Positions 19,699 to 28,045 of a stretch of 64,000 bases of DNA are shown piece after piece. The stretch is from contig JADKKI010000036.1 of the NCBI GenBank assembly GCA_016720595.1, forward strand, positions 1-64,000, given 5' to 3'. This DNA is from Myxococcales bacterium. GTDB taxonomy: Bacteria; Myxococcota_A; Polyangia; Haliangiales; Haliangiaceae. The notes under the pieces were generated by a model that was not told the origin of the DNA, ran no database searches, and saw only the letters and a program-made list of their open reading frames with translations. A program made the position numbers and the translations under genes. Position 1 is the stretch's first letter; each line of letters opens with the position of its first letter.

Positions 19699-21000
19699 AT
19701 GCGAAGGCTGCTGTTCGTCACGTACCTGTTCCCGCCGAGCGCAGGCGGTGGCATTCCGCGCATCCTGTCGTTCACGCGCGAACTGCCGCGGTACGGCTGG
19801 CTGCCGACGATCCTGACCAGCCCGAGTGCCGGCAAGGCGGCCGTCGATGGGTCGACGCTCGCGTCGCTGTCGCCGGAGATCCAGATCGCGCGCGCCTACT
19901 GCCCGATCGCGGCGCGCGGGTTGCGCGGTCATGTGCGTGCGGAGCAGGGCGTCTCCGGCAACGCGCGGCGATTCGCCAAGTTCGCTTCGAAGGTCGCGAT
20001 GGTCCCCGAGCCGTTCGCGCCGTGGATTCCGTTCGCGCTCGCACGCGGCCGCGAGCTGCTGTCGGCGACACCGCACGACGCCGTGCTCGCGACCTACGGT
20101 CCGCCAGCGAACTTGCTCGTCGGTGCTGCGCTCGCGCGGATGTACGGCCTGCCACTCGTCCTCGACTTTCGCGATCTCTGGAGCGATCTGCCGTTCGCGA
20201 AGTTCCCCTCGGTGGCGCACCACGCGATCGTCCGGCAGATCGAGCGTGCCGTGATCCGGCAGGCACGCGCTGTAACCACCGTCTCTGACGCGATGTCGGC
20301 CCACCTGTGTGCCCAGTTCTCCCTCCCTGCCGAGCGCGTGGAAACCGTGGTCAATGGGTTCGAGGACGACACGCTCGCGCTCGTCATCGACGGTCGCCGC
20401 GAGATCGATCGCCCGTTCCGCATCTGCTACTCGGGTTCGGCGTACGAGGGCTACGACCTGTCGCCGTTCCTTCGCGCCGTGAAGCAGCTCGCCGACCAGG
20501 GAACGATCACTCCGTCGACGTTCCGGTTCCTCACGCTCGGGAGCTTTGCGCATGACGTGGCCGAGCGGCACGGCGTGGGCGCGTTCCACGACTTCGAGCC
20601 GTTCATCCCAAAGGCGCAGATGTTCGCGCGCTTCGCCGAGGTCGACGCGTTCTTGCTCGTCGAGATGGGGGCGTACGGTGCGAAGATGGGCTACCCGGTC
20701 AAGATGTTCGACTACCTGCTCACCGGCAAGCCGATCCTCGGGATCGGCGTGGAGGGCAGCAACGGGCACGCGCTGCTTCGCGAGATCGGACCGCAGCACC
20801 AGCTGGTGGCGAACGAGGTCGAGGCGATCGCACGCTCGCTGACCGGCATGCTCGCGGCACGCAACGCACCGCCCGGTCCGGTGGACGTGGATCGTGCTCC
20901 GCTCGCCCGCTTCTCGCGGCGGCGGAACGTGGCCACGCTCGCAAGCGTGCTGGATCGCGCCGTCCGTGAACCTCCCCGCGCGTCCAGTTCTCGAACGTGA
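19699..21000 (+). CDS. Glycosyltransferase, GT4-like
   Basis: 433-residue GT-B glycosyltransferase from the ATG at 19699. The N-terminal motif is FVTYLFPPSAGGGIPRILSF, which is GT4-like. A DFRDLWSDLPF segment and ETVVNGFEDDT (the strand before the sugar-nucleotide domain) follow. The YPVKMFDYLLTGKPILGIG segment corresponds to the donor-site region, although the usual EPFGL is replaced. It lies 13 bp after the GT2 gene in the same direction. The sugar transferred cannot be told from sequence. Confidence 0.8.
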   Translation: MRRLLFVTYLFPPSAGGGIPRILSFTRELPRYGWLPTILTSPSAGKAAVDGSTLASLSPEIQIARAYCPIAARGLRGHVRAEQGVSGNARRFAKFASKVAMVPEPFAPWIPFALARGRELLSATPHDAVLATYGPPANLLVGAALARMYGLPLVLDFRDLWSDLPFAKFPSVAHHAIVRQIERAVIRQARAVTTVSDAMSAHLCAQFSLPAERVETVVNGFEDDTLALVIDGRREIDRPFRICYSGSAYEGYDLSPFLRAVKQLADQGTITPSTFRFLTLGSFAHDVAERHGVGAFHDFEPFIPKAQMFARFAEVDAFLLVEMGAYGAKMGYPVKMFDYLLTGKPILGIGVEGSNGHALLREIGPQHQLVANEVEAIARSLTGMLAARNAPPGPVDVDRAPLARFSRRRNVATLASVLDRAVREPPRASSSRT

Positions 21001-21080
21001 ACCAACGAAACCCGCCGCTGTAGAGGGGGAGTGCCGCAGCAGTAGGTAGCAGGGGGGGTTGTGCGGTAGAACCCTGCCGC

Positions 21081-22622
21081 GTGTTGAAGATCGCCCTCGT
21101 TGGTTGCGGAAGGATCGCGGTTCGGCACGCCGAGCTGCTCGCGGGTGGACATATCGGAGGCGCCACGCTCGCGGCGGTCTGCGACATCGATCCCGAACGC
21201 GCGAAGAAGTTCGGCGACAAGCACGGGGTGCCCGCGTTCACCGATCTGCACGAGCTCGCCCGCGCGCACCTCGCGGACGCATACACCGTGCTCACGCCGA
21301 GCGGCATGCACGCCGAACACGTGATCGCCCTCGCGCCCTACGGCAAGCACATCATCGTCGAGAAGCCGATGGCGCTCACGCTCGACGACGCCGACGAGAT
21401 GATCCGGGTCTGCGATGCCGCGGGCATCAAGCTGTTCGTCGTCAAGCAGAACCGGTTCAACGTCCCCGTGGTCAAGCTGCGCGAGGCGCTCGAGGCCGGT
21501 CGGTTCGGCAAGCTCGTGCTCGGCACCGTACGGGTGCGCTGGTGCCGCCCGCAGGCGTACTACGATCAGGATTCGTGGCGGGGCACGTGGGCGCTCGACG
21601 GCGGCGTGCTGTCGAATCAGGCCAGCCACCACGTCGATCTACTCGAGTGGATGATGGGCCCTGTCGAGAGCGTGTTCGCGAAGACGACGACTGCGCTCGT
21701 CAAGATCGAGGCCGAGGACACCGCGGTCGTCGTGCTCAAGTTCCGGAACGGTGCGCTCGGCGTCATCGAGGCGACCACCGCTGCCCGGCCGAGCGATCTC
21801 GAAGGTTCGATCTCGATCCTCGGCTCCACGGCATCGGTGGAGATCGGAGGCTTCGCGGTCAACGAGATGAAGACCTGGCGCTTCTCGCAGCCGCTGCCCG
21901 GCGACGACACCGTGATGCGCGAGTTCTCGGTGAACCCGCCGAACGTCTATGGCTTCGGCCATCAGGCGTACTACGAGCATGTGGTGGAGAGCATCGCGGG
22001 CAATGCCCGGCAGCTGGTCGATGGCCTCGTGGGTCGCAAGAGCCTCGAGTTGATCTCGGCGATCTACGAGTCGGTCGAGACCGGGCAAGGAGATTCCGCT
22101 GCGGTTCGCCCCGAAGCTGTGCCGCCTGGGGCAACGGACCAAGTGAGCCACGAACCAACCTTTCACGACGTCGCCGTGGTCGACGTCACATTCGGCGAGA
22201 ACGTCCGCGTGGTTCGGCCGGTGAATCTCTACGGTTGCACGATTGGCAGCCAGACCTTCATCGGCCCGTTCGTGGAGATCCAACGCCAGGCCTCCATCGG
22301 AGCACGGTGCAAGGTGCAATCCCACGCGTTTATCTGCGAGCTCGTGAACATCGGCGACGATTGTTTCATCGGACACGGGGTGATGTTCATCAACGACGTG
22401 TTCACCGAGGGTGGCCCGGCGGCGGGGGACCGCACCAAGTGGAAGTCGACCACCGTCGGGAACCGGGTCTCGATCGGATCGAACGCCACCATCCTCCCGA
22501 TCACGATCTGCGACGACGTGGTGATCGGCGCCGGAAGCGTGGTCACGAAGGACCTCACCCGGCCTGGCATCTACGCGGGCAACCCGGCGACCTATCGCCG
22601 CCCGAATCCGAGGTCGCCGTGA
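21081..22622 (+). CDS. WlbA-WlbB-like fusion: UDP-GlcNAcA 3-dehydrogenase plus N-acetyltransferase
   Basis: 513-residue two-domain enzyme from the GTG at 21081. Residues 1-350 are Gfo/Idh/MocA: VGCGRIAVRHAELL, EKPMALTLDDADEMI, VKQNRFNVPVVKLREAL, as in WlbA/WbpB, which oxidises C3 of UDP-GlcNAc-uronic acid. Residues about 355-513 are a left-handed beta-helix acyltransferase of WbpD/WlbB type, with hexapeptide turns (IGSQTFIGPFVEIQ, IGARCKVQSH, IGDDCFIGHGVMF) and the ending GIYAGNPATYRRP. The two activities flank the aminotransferase step encoded by the next gene, giving the diacetamido-uronic acid pathway. In-frame GTGs at the junction (for example 22144) could allow a separate acetyltransferase. 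Substrates are inferred from the families and gene order. Confidence 0.85.
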   Translation: MLKIALVGCGRIAVRHAELLAGGHIGGATLAAVCDIDPERAKKFGDKHGVPAFTDLHELARAHLADAYTVLTPSGMHAEHVIALAPYGKHIIVEKPMALTLDDADEMIRVCDAAGIKLFVVKQNRFNVPVVKLREALEAGRFGKLVLGTVRVRWCRPQAYYDQDSWRGTWALDGGVLSNQASHHVDLLEWMMGPVESVFAKTTTALVKIEAEDTAVVVLKFRNGALGVIEATTAARPSDLEGSISILGSTASVEIGGFAVNEMKTWRFSQPLPGDDTVMREFSVNPPNVYGFGHQAYYEHVVESIAGNARQLVDGLVGRKSLELISAIYESVETGQGDSAAVRPEAVPPGATDQVSHEPTFHDVAVVDVTFGENVRVVRPVNLYGCTIGSQTFIGPFVEIQRQASIGARCKVQSHAFICELVNIGDDCFIGHGVMFINDVFTEGGPAAGDRTKWKSTTVGNRVSIGSNATILPITICDDVVIGAGSVVTKDLTRPGIYAGNPATYRRPNPRSP

Positions 22623-23719
22623 AGATCCCGTTCGTCGATCTCGGCGCGCAATACCGCGCCCACCAGGCGGAGCTCGACGCGGCGATCCGGGGTGTCCTCG
22701 AGACCACCGCATTCATCGGCGGCAAGCCGGTCAAGCAGTTCGAAGAGGCCTACGCGAAGGAGTACGGCGTCAAGCATTGCATCTCGTGCGCGAATGGCAC
22801 CGACGCGATCTACGTGGTGCTGCGCATGCTCGGCATCGGTCCCGGCGACGAGGTGATCACGACGGCAGCGAGCTGGATCTCCACGTCGGAGACCATCGGT
22901 CAGACCGGGGCGCTGCCGATCTTCGTCGACGTCGACGAGTTCTACAACATCGACGTCGCCGCGATCGAGCGCGCGATCACGCCACGCACGCGGGCGCTCA
23001 TCCCGGTGCACCTCTACGGTCAGGCGGCACGGATGGACGCGATCGTCGAGATCGCGCAGCGGCGCTCGCTCGTGCTCATCGAGGACTGCGCGCAGGCCCA
23101 CTTCGCCACCTATGGAGGCAAGCGCGTGGGCACGTTCGGCGCCGCCGCCACGTTCAGCTTCTACCCGGGCAAGAACCTCGGCGCGTACGGCGACGCCGGC
23201 GCGATCGTCACGAACGATGACGATCTCGCGAAGCGCTGCCGGATGTACGCGAACCACGGCGCGCTCGTGAAGCACCAGCACGAGATGGAGGGCATCAACA
23301 GCCGCCTCGACGGGCTTCAGGCGGCCGTGCTTTCGGCGAAGCTGCCGCACATCCACGACTGGACGAAGCGCCGCCAGGCGGTGGCCGCCGAGTACCGCGA
23401 GCGGCTACGGGACGTTCCGGGCGTGTTCCTGCCGGACATCGCACCGAACGCGACCCACGTGTTCCACCTGTTCGTGGTGCGGGTTCCCGACCGCGATGGC
23501 CTGCGTGCTCACCTCGCGAAGCTCGGGGTCGAGACCGGCATCCACTACCCCACCGCGCTTCCGTTCCTTGGCGCGTATCGCGAGCGCCGCTTCGAGCCCG
23601 CGCAGTTTCCGCGAGCGTTTCGCAACCAGGGCGAGATCCTCTCGCTGCCGATGTTCCCGGAGATGACCTCCGAGATGATCGCGTACGTCGCGGATGCAAT
23701 CCGCGCGTTCTACGTGTAG
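22619..23719 (+). CDS. WlbC/WbpE-like DegT aminotransferase
   Basis: 366-residue PLP enzyme; GTG at 22619 overlaps the fusion gene stop (GTGA). FVDLGAQYRAHQAELDAAI is the typical WbpE/WlbC start, ISCANGTDAIYVVLRMLGIG the phosphate-binding region, LIEDCAQAHFATYGG the PLP-ring aspartate, and FSFYPGKNLGAYGDAG holds the Schiff-base lysine (about 185). The C-terminus ILSLPMFPEMTSEMI is intact. It would transaminate the 3-keto sugar made by the WlbA part before the WlbB part acetylates the amine, yielding UDP-2,3-diacetamido-2,3-dideoxy-glucuronate. Assignment to this step rests on adjacency. Confidence 0.87.
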   Translation: MKIPFVDLGAQYRAHQAELDAAIRGVLETTAFIGGKPVKQFEEAYAKEYGVKHCISCANGTDAIYVVLRMLGIGPGDEVITTAASWISTSETIGQTGALPIFVDVDEFYNIDVAAIERAITPRTRALIPVHLYGQAARMDAIVEIAQRRSLVLIEDCAQAHFATYGGKRVGTFGAAATFSFYPGKNLGAYGDAGAIVTNDDDLAKRCRMYANHGALVKHQHEMEGINSRLDGLQAAVLSAKLPHIHDWTKRRQAVAAEYRERLRDVPGVFLPDIAPNATHVFHLFVVRVPDRDGLRAHLAKLGVETGIHYPTALPFLGAYRERRFEPAQFPRAFRNQGEILSLPMFPEMTSEMIAYVADAIRAFYV

Positions 23720-23765
23720 GCCGCGCTCCGCGCGTACCTCGACGCGCGCGATCACGCACGCCTGA

Positions 23766-23803
23766 GCGCCACGGTGCAGCCGCTGTTCGCTAGATCGTGA
23801 TCA
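23766..23803 (+). pseudogene. Remnant of a glycosyltransferase 3' end
   Basis: These 38 bases match 19651-19688, the last codons and stop of the GT2 gene, with three mismatches. In frame they read ATVQPLFARS then stop, against ATAQQLFARS for the intact gene. Nothing upstream encodes the rest of a GT2; the gap back to the aminotransferase stop is only 46 bp. It looks like a scar of a lost or recombined glycosyltransferase. It overlaps the 3' end of the convergent FkbM gene. Confidence 0.55.
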
Positions 23804-24677
23804 CGCGCTGGCCGTGGGCGGCCACCCGCGCCTCGAACATCGGCATCACCGTCGGGCGGATCGCGACGACGTTGAACCCCGTGCGCGGCCCTTGCTCGTT
23901 GATCAGCGTGTCGAAGATCCGCCGGCGGCCGACCTTCCATCCAGCCTCGGTCCGTCGCGCCAGGAGGAAGCCCGCAGCGAGCAGGAGGTCCTCCGTCTGT
24001 TCCGGCTGATAGCCGAACCGCGCCGAGTTCGCTCTGGACAGCTCGCAGTAGACGATGTTCGTGCGCGCGAGCGTGGCGGGTGCGCCACGGAGGACCTGGA
24101 GCTCGAAGCCTTCGACATCGAGCTTGAGCAGCGAGACCTGTGTGGCCGTGACCACCTCGTCGAGGGGCCGCATGGAGACCTCGTCGCCACCCTCGCCGAC
24201 GCGGTTCTGATCGTCATCGCGGCGATCGCTGATCCGGATCGTGCCAGGGCTCTCGCCGAGGGCGAGGTTCAAGACGTCCACGTCCGTGAACCCGTTGAGC
24301 GCGAGGTTGCCGCGGCAGTAGCTGGAGATCCGCGGGTTCGGCTCGATCGCGGTCACCGCCCCACCACTGCCGACCAGCGCGCGCGCGATCACGGCCAGGT
24401 GCCCGACGTTCGCACCACAGTCGAGATAGGTGTCGCCGGGGTGGAGCACGAGGCGGAGGAACTCGGCGTCCTCGCTGCGTGCCCCGGCGGAGACGAACAG
24501 CGCTGCCGAGATCGAGCTCGGATAGAACCGCAGGCGGAGGCCTTCGGGCAGCTCGATCGTGAACAGGTGCGAGACCCGGGCGGCCCACAGCAAGCGGGAC
24601 AGCAGGAACCGCCCCGGCGTTGGGTGGTGGCGCAGCTTCGCGGCGCGGTCGATCCAGCGTTTCCAGGGGCGAGTCAC
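23790..24677 (-). CDS. FkbM family methyltransferase
   Basis: About 295 residues from the GTG at 24677 (VTRPWKRWIDRAAKL); the frame is open further upstream but that stretch is basic and unlike the family. The SAM site is DTYLDCGANVGHLAVIA, with EPNPRISSYCRGNL following. VSLLKLDVEGFELQVLRG is the signature of FkbM proteins. It would O-methylate a sugar of the polymer. It is convergent with the aminotransferase gene and divergent from the next one, so it stands alone on the minus strand at the site of the GT2 remnant. Confidence 0.85.
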   Translation of the reverse strand: MTRPWKRWIDRAAKLRHHPTPGRFLLSRLLWAARVSHLFTIELPEGLRLRFYPSSISAALFVSAGARSEDAEFLRLVLHPGDTYLDCGANVGHLAVIARALVGSGGAVTAIEPNPRISSYCRGNLALNGFTDVDVLNLALGESPGTIRISDRRDDDQNRVGEGGDEVSMRPLDEVVTATQVSLLKLDVEGFELQVLRGAPATLARTNIVYCELSRANSARFGYQPEQTEDLLLAAGFLLARRTEAGWKVGRRRIFDTLINEQGPRTGFNVVAIRPTVMPMFEARVAAHGQRVITI

Positions 24678-24814
24678 CCGAGAGGCCCCCTCACGGCGGG
24701 GATTCCGCACACCCGGAGGCACCAGGTGTCGAGATCGGGTGATCGCCCGCCCATTCCCCAGGCTATACCATTGAACACTCTCTCTCGACCCGCCCACTAA
24801 CGTCCAGGCCTCCC

Positions 24815-25948
24815 TTGCCGCGCATCTACCTCTCCCCCCCCGACCTGGCCGGCCCAGAGCTGGACATGGTGCGTGACGCGCTGGAGTCCAACTGGATCGC
24901 CCCGCTGGGTCCGCACGTCGATGCCTTCGAGGCGGAGATGGCGGCGCGGATCGATCTTCCCCACGCGCTTGCCCTGTCGAGTGGCACAGCCGGGCTCCAC
25001 CTCGCGCTCGAGGTGCTGGGCGTCGGCGTCGGTGACGAGGTCTGGATGTCGACGTTCACATTCGCCGCCACCGCGAACGCGGCGACGTACGTGCGTGCGA
25101 CGCCGGTGTTCATCGACAGCGAGCTCGCCTCCTGGAACCTCGATCCGGGGCTGCTCGCGGAGGCGCTCGATGCTGCCGCGCGGGTCAACCGGCTCCCCAA
25201 GGCCGTGATCGCGGTCGATCTGTACGGGCAGTGCGCGGACCTCGAGCCGATCGTCGCCGCGTGCCGGAAGCACGGCGTGTACTTGATCGAGGATGCCGCC
25301 GAGGCGCTCGGCGCCACGCACCACGGTCGGCCTGCAGGCTCGTTCGGCGATCTGTCGGTGTTCTCGTTCAACGGCAACAAGATCATCACGACCTCGGGCG
25401 GCGGCATGCTGCTCGGCAAGCGCAAGGAGTGGATCGATCGCGCGCGCTACCTCGCCACGCAAGCGCGCAGCTCCGCGCGTCACTACGAGCACGAGGCGAT
25501 CGGCTACAACTATCGAATGTCCAACCTGCTCGCCGCAGTTGGACGCGCGCAGCTCGCGGATCTCGATCGGCGGGTCGCCGCGCGCCGCGCCACCAACGTC
25601 GCGTATCGCGCGGCGCTACGCGATACGCCCGGCTGGTCGTTCATGCCCGAGGCACCCGCGTGCGTCTCCACGTTCTGGTTGACGTGCGCCACCATCGAGC
25701 CGCAAGCCGGCGTGGATCGCGATGTCGTGATCGATCAGCTCGCCCACGAGGACATCGAGGCTCGCCCCACCTGGAAGCCGATGCACCTGCAGCCGGTCTT
25801 CGCCGGGACCAGGGCGATCGGCGGCAGCGTCTCCGAGCGGCTGTTCGCGAACGGCGTCTGCCTACCCAGCGGTTCGAACCTCGCCGAGCGAGATCGAGCG
25901 CGCGTGGTCGAAGTCATCCAGCGAGCGTACGGCCATGGCCGCACGTGA
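24815..25948 (+). CDS. EpsN/PglE-like DegT aminotransferase
   Basis: 377 residues from the TTG at 24815, 137 bp from the divergent methyltransferase start. IYLSPPDLAGPELDMVRDAL and NWIAPLGPHVDAFE match the EpsN/PglE branch, which aminates UDP-4-keto-6-deoxy-GlcNAc. LSSGTAGLHLALEVLGVGVG, LIEDAAEALGATHHG and FSFNGNKIITTSGGGML (Schiff-base Lys about 189) are present. Together with the PglF-like dehydratase at 32959 and the PglC-like transferase at 29193 it points to a bacillosamine-type first sugar. It overlaps the following membrane protein gene by 14 bases. Confidence 0.87.
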   Translation: MPRIYLSPPDLAGPELDMVRDALESNWIAPLGPHVDAFEAEMAARIDLPHALALSSGTAGLHLALEVLGVGVGDEVWMSTFTFAATANAATYVRATPVFIDSELASWNLDPGLLAEALDAAARVNRLPKAVIAVDLYGQCADLEPIVAACRKHGVYLIEDAAEALGATHHGRPAGSFGDLSVFSFNGNKIITTSGGGMLLGKRKEWIDRARYLATQARSSARHYEHEAIGYNYRMSNLLAAVGRAQLADLDRRVAARRATNVAYRAALRDTPGWSFMPEAPACVSTFWLTCATIEPQAGVDRDVVIDQLAHEDIEARPTWKPMHLQPVFAGTRAIGGSVSERLFANGVCLPSGSNLAERDRARVVEVIQRAYGHGRT

Positions 25949-27098
25949 TCGCGCGCGGGTAACGCCGCCGGCGCGGTTTCGGCTGGCGGAGCTGTTTGCC
26001 CAGCCCGGCCTGGTGGTGTGGTGCCTCTACCTGATCCTGACCCCGTTCTACGTGGTCGACAGTGGGTTGCCGCAGCCGGGTGATGCGCTGGTGTTCCCGC
26101 TGCTCCCTCTCGCGCTCTCGCGGTGGGACGGAAAGCTCGACCGCACCACGTCGAAGATGCTGCGCGCCCTGCTGTGGTTCACGATCTGGGTGTTCGTCGT
26201 CAACTACGCGTGGGCGTTCATCCAGTGGAAGTGGACCAAGCCCGAAGACTTCATCATTCACCCGTTGTTCTACGCGTACAACGCCGCGGTGCTGCTCGCC
26301 GCGCTGATCCTCGCCAAGCGCGAGCCGGCGCGGTTCCTGCGGCTGACGTTCGACGTGATGTTCTGGATGATCATGTTCCAGGTCGTCGCATCGTTCTTCT
26401 ATCGGACGGATCTCTATCGCGGCACGCTGTTCTTCAACAGCCCGAACCAGCTCGGCTACTACTCGCTGCTCGCCGCCTGCCTGTTCGCGATGATCCAGCA
26501 GCCGCTCGGGCTATCGCGCCTGCAGGCGAGCGTCGGGGTCACGGGCTGCGCGTACCTCGCGGTGCTGTCGTCGTCGCGTGCGTCGCTGGCAGGCATCTTG
26601 ATCCTGTTGCTGGTACTCCTGGTCTCCAACCCGCGCGCGATCATCGCCGGCAGCCTCCTCGCATTCGGCCTGACCTTCCTCGGTGGACCGCTCTCGGACG
26701 CGATGGAGTTCACGCAGTACCGCGCACTCGAGAACCGCGAGCCCGAGGTCAGCTTCGCCGAGGAGCGCGGGTACGATCGGATCTGGCAGTCTCCCGAGTA
26801 CCTGCTCACCGGCGCCGGCGAGGGTGACTACGCCCGGTTCGGAAACCCCAACCAGCCCGCCCGCGAGATTCACTCGTCGCTGGGCACGGTGGTGTTCGGG
26901 TACGGGATCGTCGGCGTGATCCTGTTCGGGTTGTTCGCGGTCCGGCTGGTGCGGGGGGGCGCGCTGAGAACGACGATCATCCTGATCCCGGCGACGATCT
27001 ACACGGTCGCGCACCAGGGCTTGCGGTTCACCATGTTCTGGGTCGTGATCGCGGTGTTCGTCGTGCTGAAGCAGATCGAAGGACGTCGCCCGCCGTGA
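25935..27098 (+). CDS. Wzy-like polysaccharide polymerase/O-antigen ligase family protein
   Basis: 387-residue polytopic membrane protein from the ATG at 25935, with about 10-11 hydrophobic segments. A central FNSPNQLGYYSLLAACLF segment and the following SSSRASLAG helix are typical of the O-antigen polymerase/ligase superfamily. A longer periplasmic loop lies at about 255-310 (GYDRIWQSPEYLLTGAGEGD). It would polymerise flipped repeat units in the periplasm. Embedded among glycosyltransferases, it is the better candidate for the true Wzy; the larger protein at 36314 is the second candidate. Confidence 0.78.
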   Translation: MAARDRARVTPPARFRLAELFAQPGLVVWCLYLILTPFYVVDSGLPQPGDALVFPLLPLALSRWDGKLDRTTSKMLRALLWFTIWVFVVNYAWAFIQWKWTKPEDFIIHPLFYAYNAAVLLAALILAKREPARFLRLTFDVMFWMIMFQVVASFFYRTDLYRGTLFFNSPNQLGYYSLLAACLFAMIQQPLGLSRLQASVGVTGCAYLAVLSSSRASLAGILILLLVLLVSNPRAIIAGSLLAFGLTFLGGPLSDAMEFTQYRALENREPEVSFAEERGYDRIWQSPEYLLTGAGEGDYARFGNPNQPAREIHSSLGTVVFGYGIVGVILFGLFAVRLVRGGALRTTIILIPATIYTVAHQGLRFTMFWVVIAVFVVLKQIEGRRPP

Positions 27099-28045
27099 CC
27101 CACGCGCCGATCACCGATTGGCTGCCCGCCGGAAAGCGCGCCGCGGTGTGCTGGAGCATCGACGACGTCCACCCCGGGACCTCGGCCGAGCACTACGACG
27201 GCGGCGGCGATCTCGGCAAGGGCGCGCTCGGCCTCGTCGCGAGGTTGCTCGAGCGCCACCCGTACCTGCACGTCACGTTGTTCACCACGGCGGACTGGAG
27301 AGAGATCTCGCCGTCTCCCCACCCGCTCCTCTCGAAGGTCCCGGTGCTGCGCGATCGGCTGTACCTGTCGCGGATCCTCCCCGAGGGCACGCGTCGGATC
27401 GATCGCCACCCGGCGTTCGTCGCCTATCTGAAGTGCATGCCGCGCACCGAGATCGGGTTGCACGGCCTCCACCACATCCACCGCGGGCCCCTGCTCCACG
27501 TCGAGTTCCAGGACGAGAGCGTGGCCGACCACACCGCGAAGCTGCGCAAGATGCTCCAGATCTTCGACGCCTCCGGTCTGCGCTACGTGCGCGGGATGTG
27601 CCCGCCCGGCTGGAACGCTCCGCCTCACCTGCTGACGGCGATGCGGGATCTCGAACTCGCGTTCGTGGCCAGCGCACGCGACATCCGCACCCCGATCAGC
27701 GCCGCCGCGCAGACCGACATGAGCGGCCTCAAGGGCGCCTCGCTGATCCATCCATCGCGGATCGCCGGGTCCCGGCTCGTCCACTTCGCGAGCAACTTCC
27801 AGGCGACCTCACCGTGGGAGCGCGCCAAGGAGATCGTCGAGGCGGGCGGCCTGCTCGCGGTCAAGGCGCACATCATCAAGGACGCGCTCGGGCACGTGGC
27901 GCTCGACGGGATCGATCCGATCTACTGCAACTTCCTCGACATGGTGTTCGCGCGGCTACACGCCGAGTACGGCGACAGCCTGTGGTGGACGACGATGGGC
28001 GAGATCGCGGATCGCGTTCGCGCGGCACGCGTGGACGCGGCGTGA
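27095..28045 (+). CDS. Polysaccharide deacetylase-like (NodB fold) protein
   Basis: 316 residues starting at the GTG at 27095 that overlaps the previous stop. CWSIDDVHPG supplies the paired aspartates and EIGLHGLHHIH the HxxxH-type metal ligands of the CE4/NodB family. RGMCPPGWNAP resembles the conserved Arg-Pro-Pro motif 3. There is no signal peptide, so it probably acts in the cytoplasm on a nucleotide- or lipid-linked sugar rather than on secreted polymer. The next gene overlaps by 4 bases. Family assignment is by motifs; the substrate is unknown. Confidence 0.75.
   Translation: MTHAPITDWLPAGKRAAVCWSIDDVHPGTSAEHYDGGGDLGKGALGLVARLLERHPYLHVTLFTTADWREISPSPHPLLSKVPVLRDRLYLSRILPEGTRRIDRHPAFVAYLKCMPRTEIGLHGLHHIHRGPLLHVEFQDESVADHTAKLRKMLQIFDASGLRYVRGMCPPGWNAPPHLLTAMRDLELAFVASARDIRTPISAAAQTDMSGLKGASLIHPSRIAGSRLVHFASNFQATSPWERAKEIVEAGGLLAVKAHIIKDALGHVALDGIDPIYCNFLDMVFARLHAEYGDSLWWTTMGEIADRVRAARVDAA

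Noticed and set aside
22144..22622. Separate acetyltransferase gene starting at the GTG at 22144
   Set aside because: The frame is continuous with the WlbA part, with no stop and no clear ribosome-binding site; a fusion is simpler. Internal initiation is left open in the feature entry.
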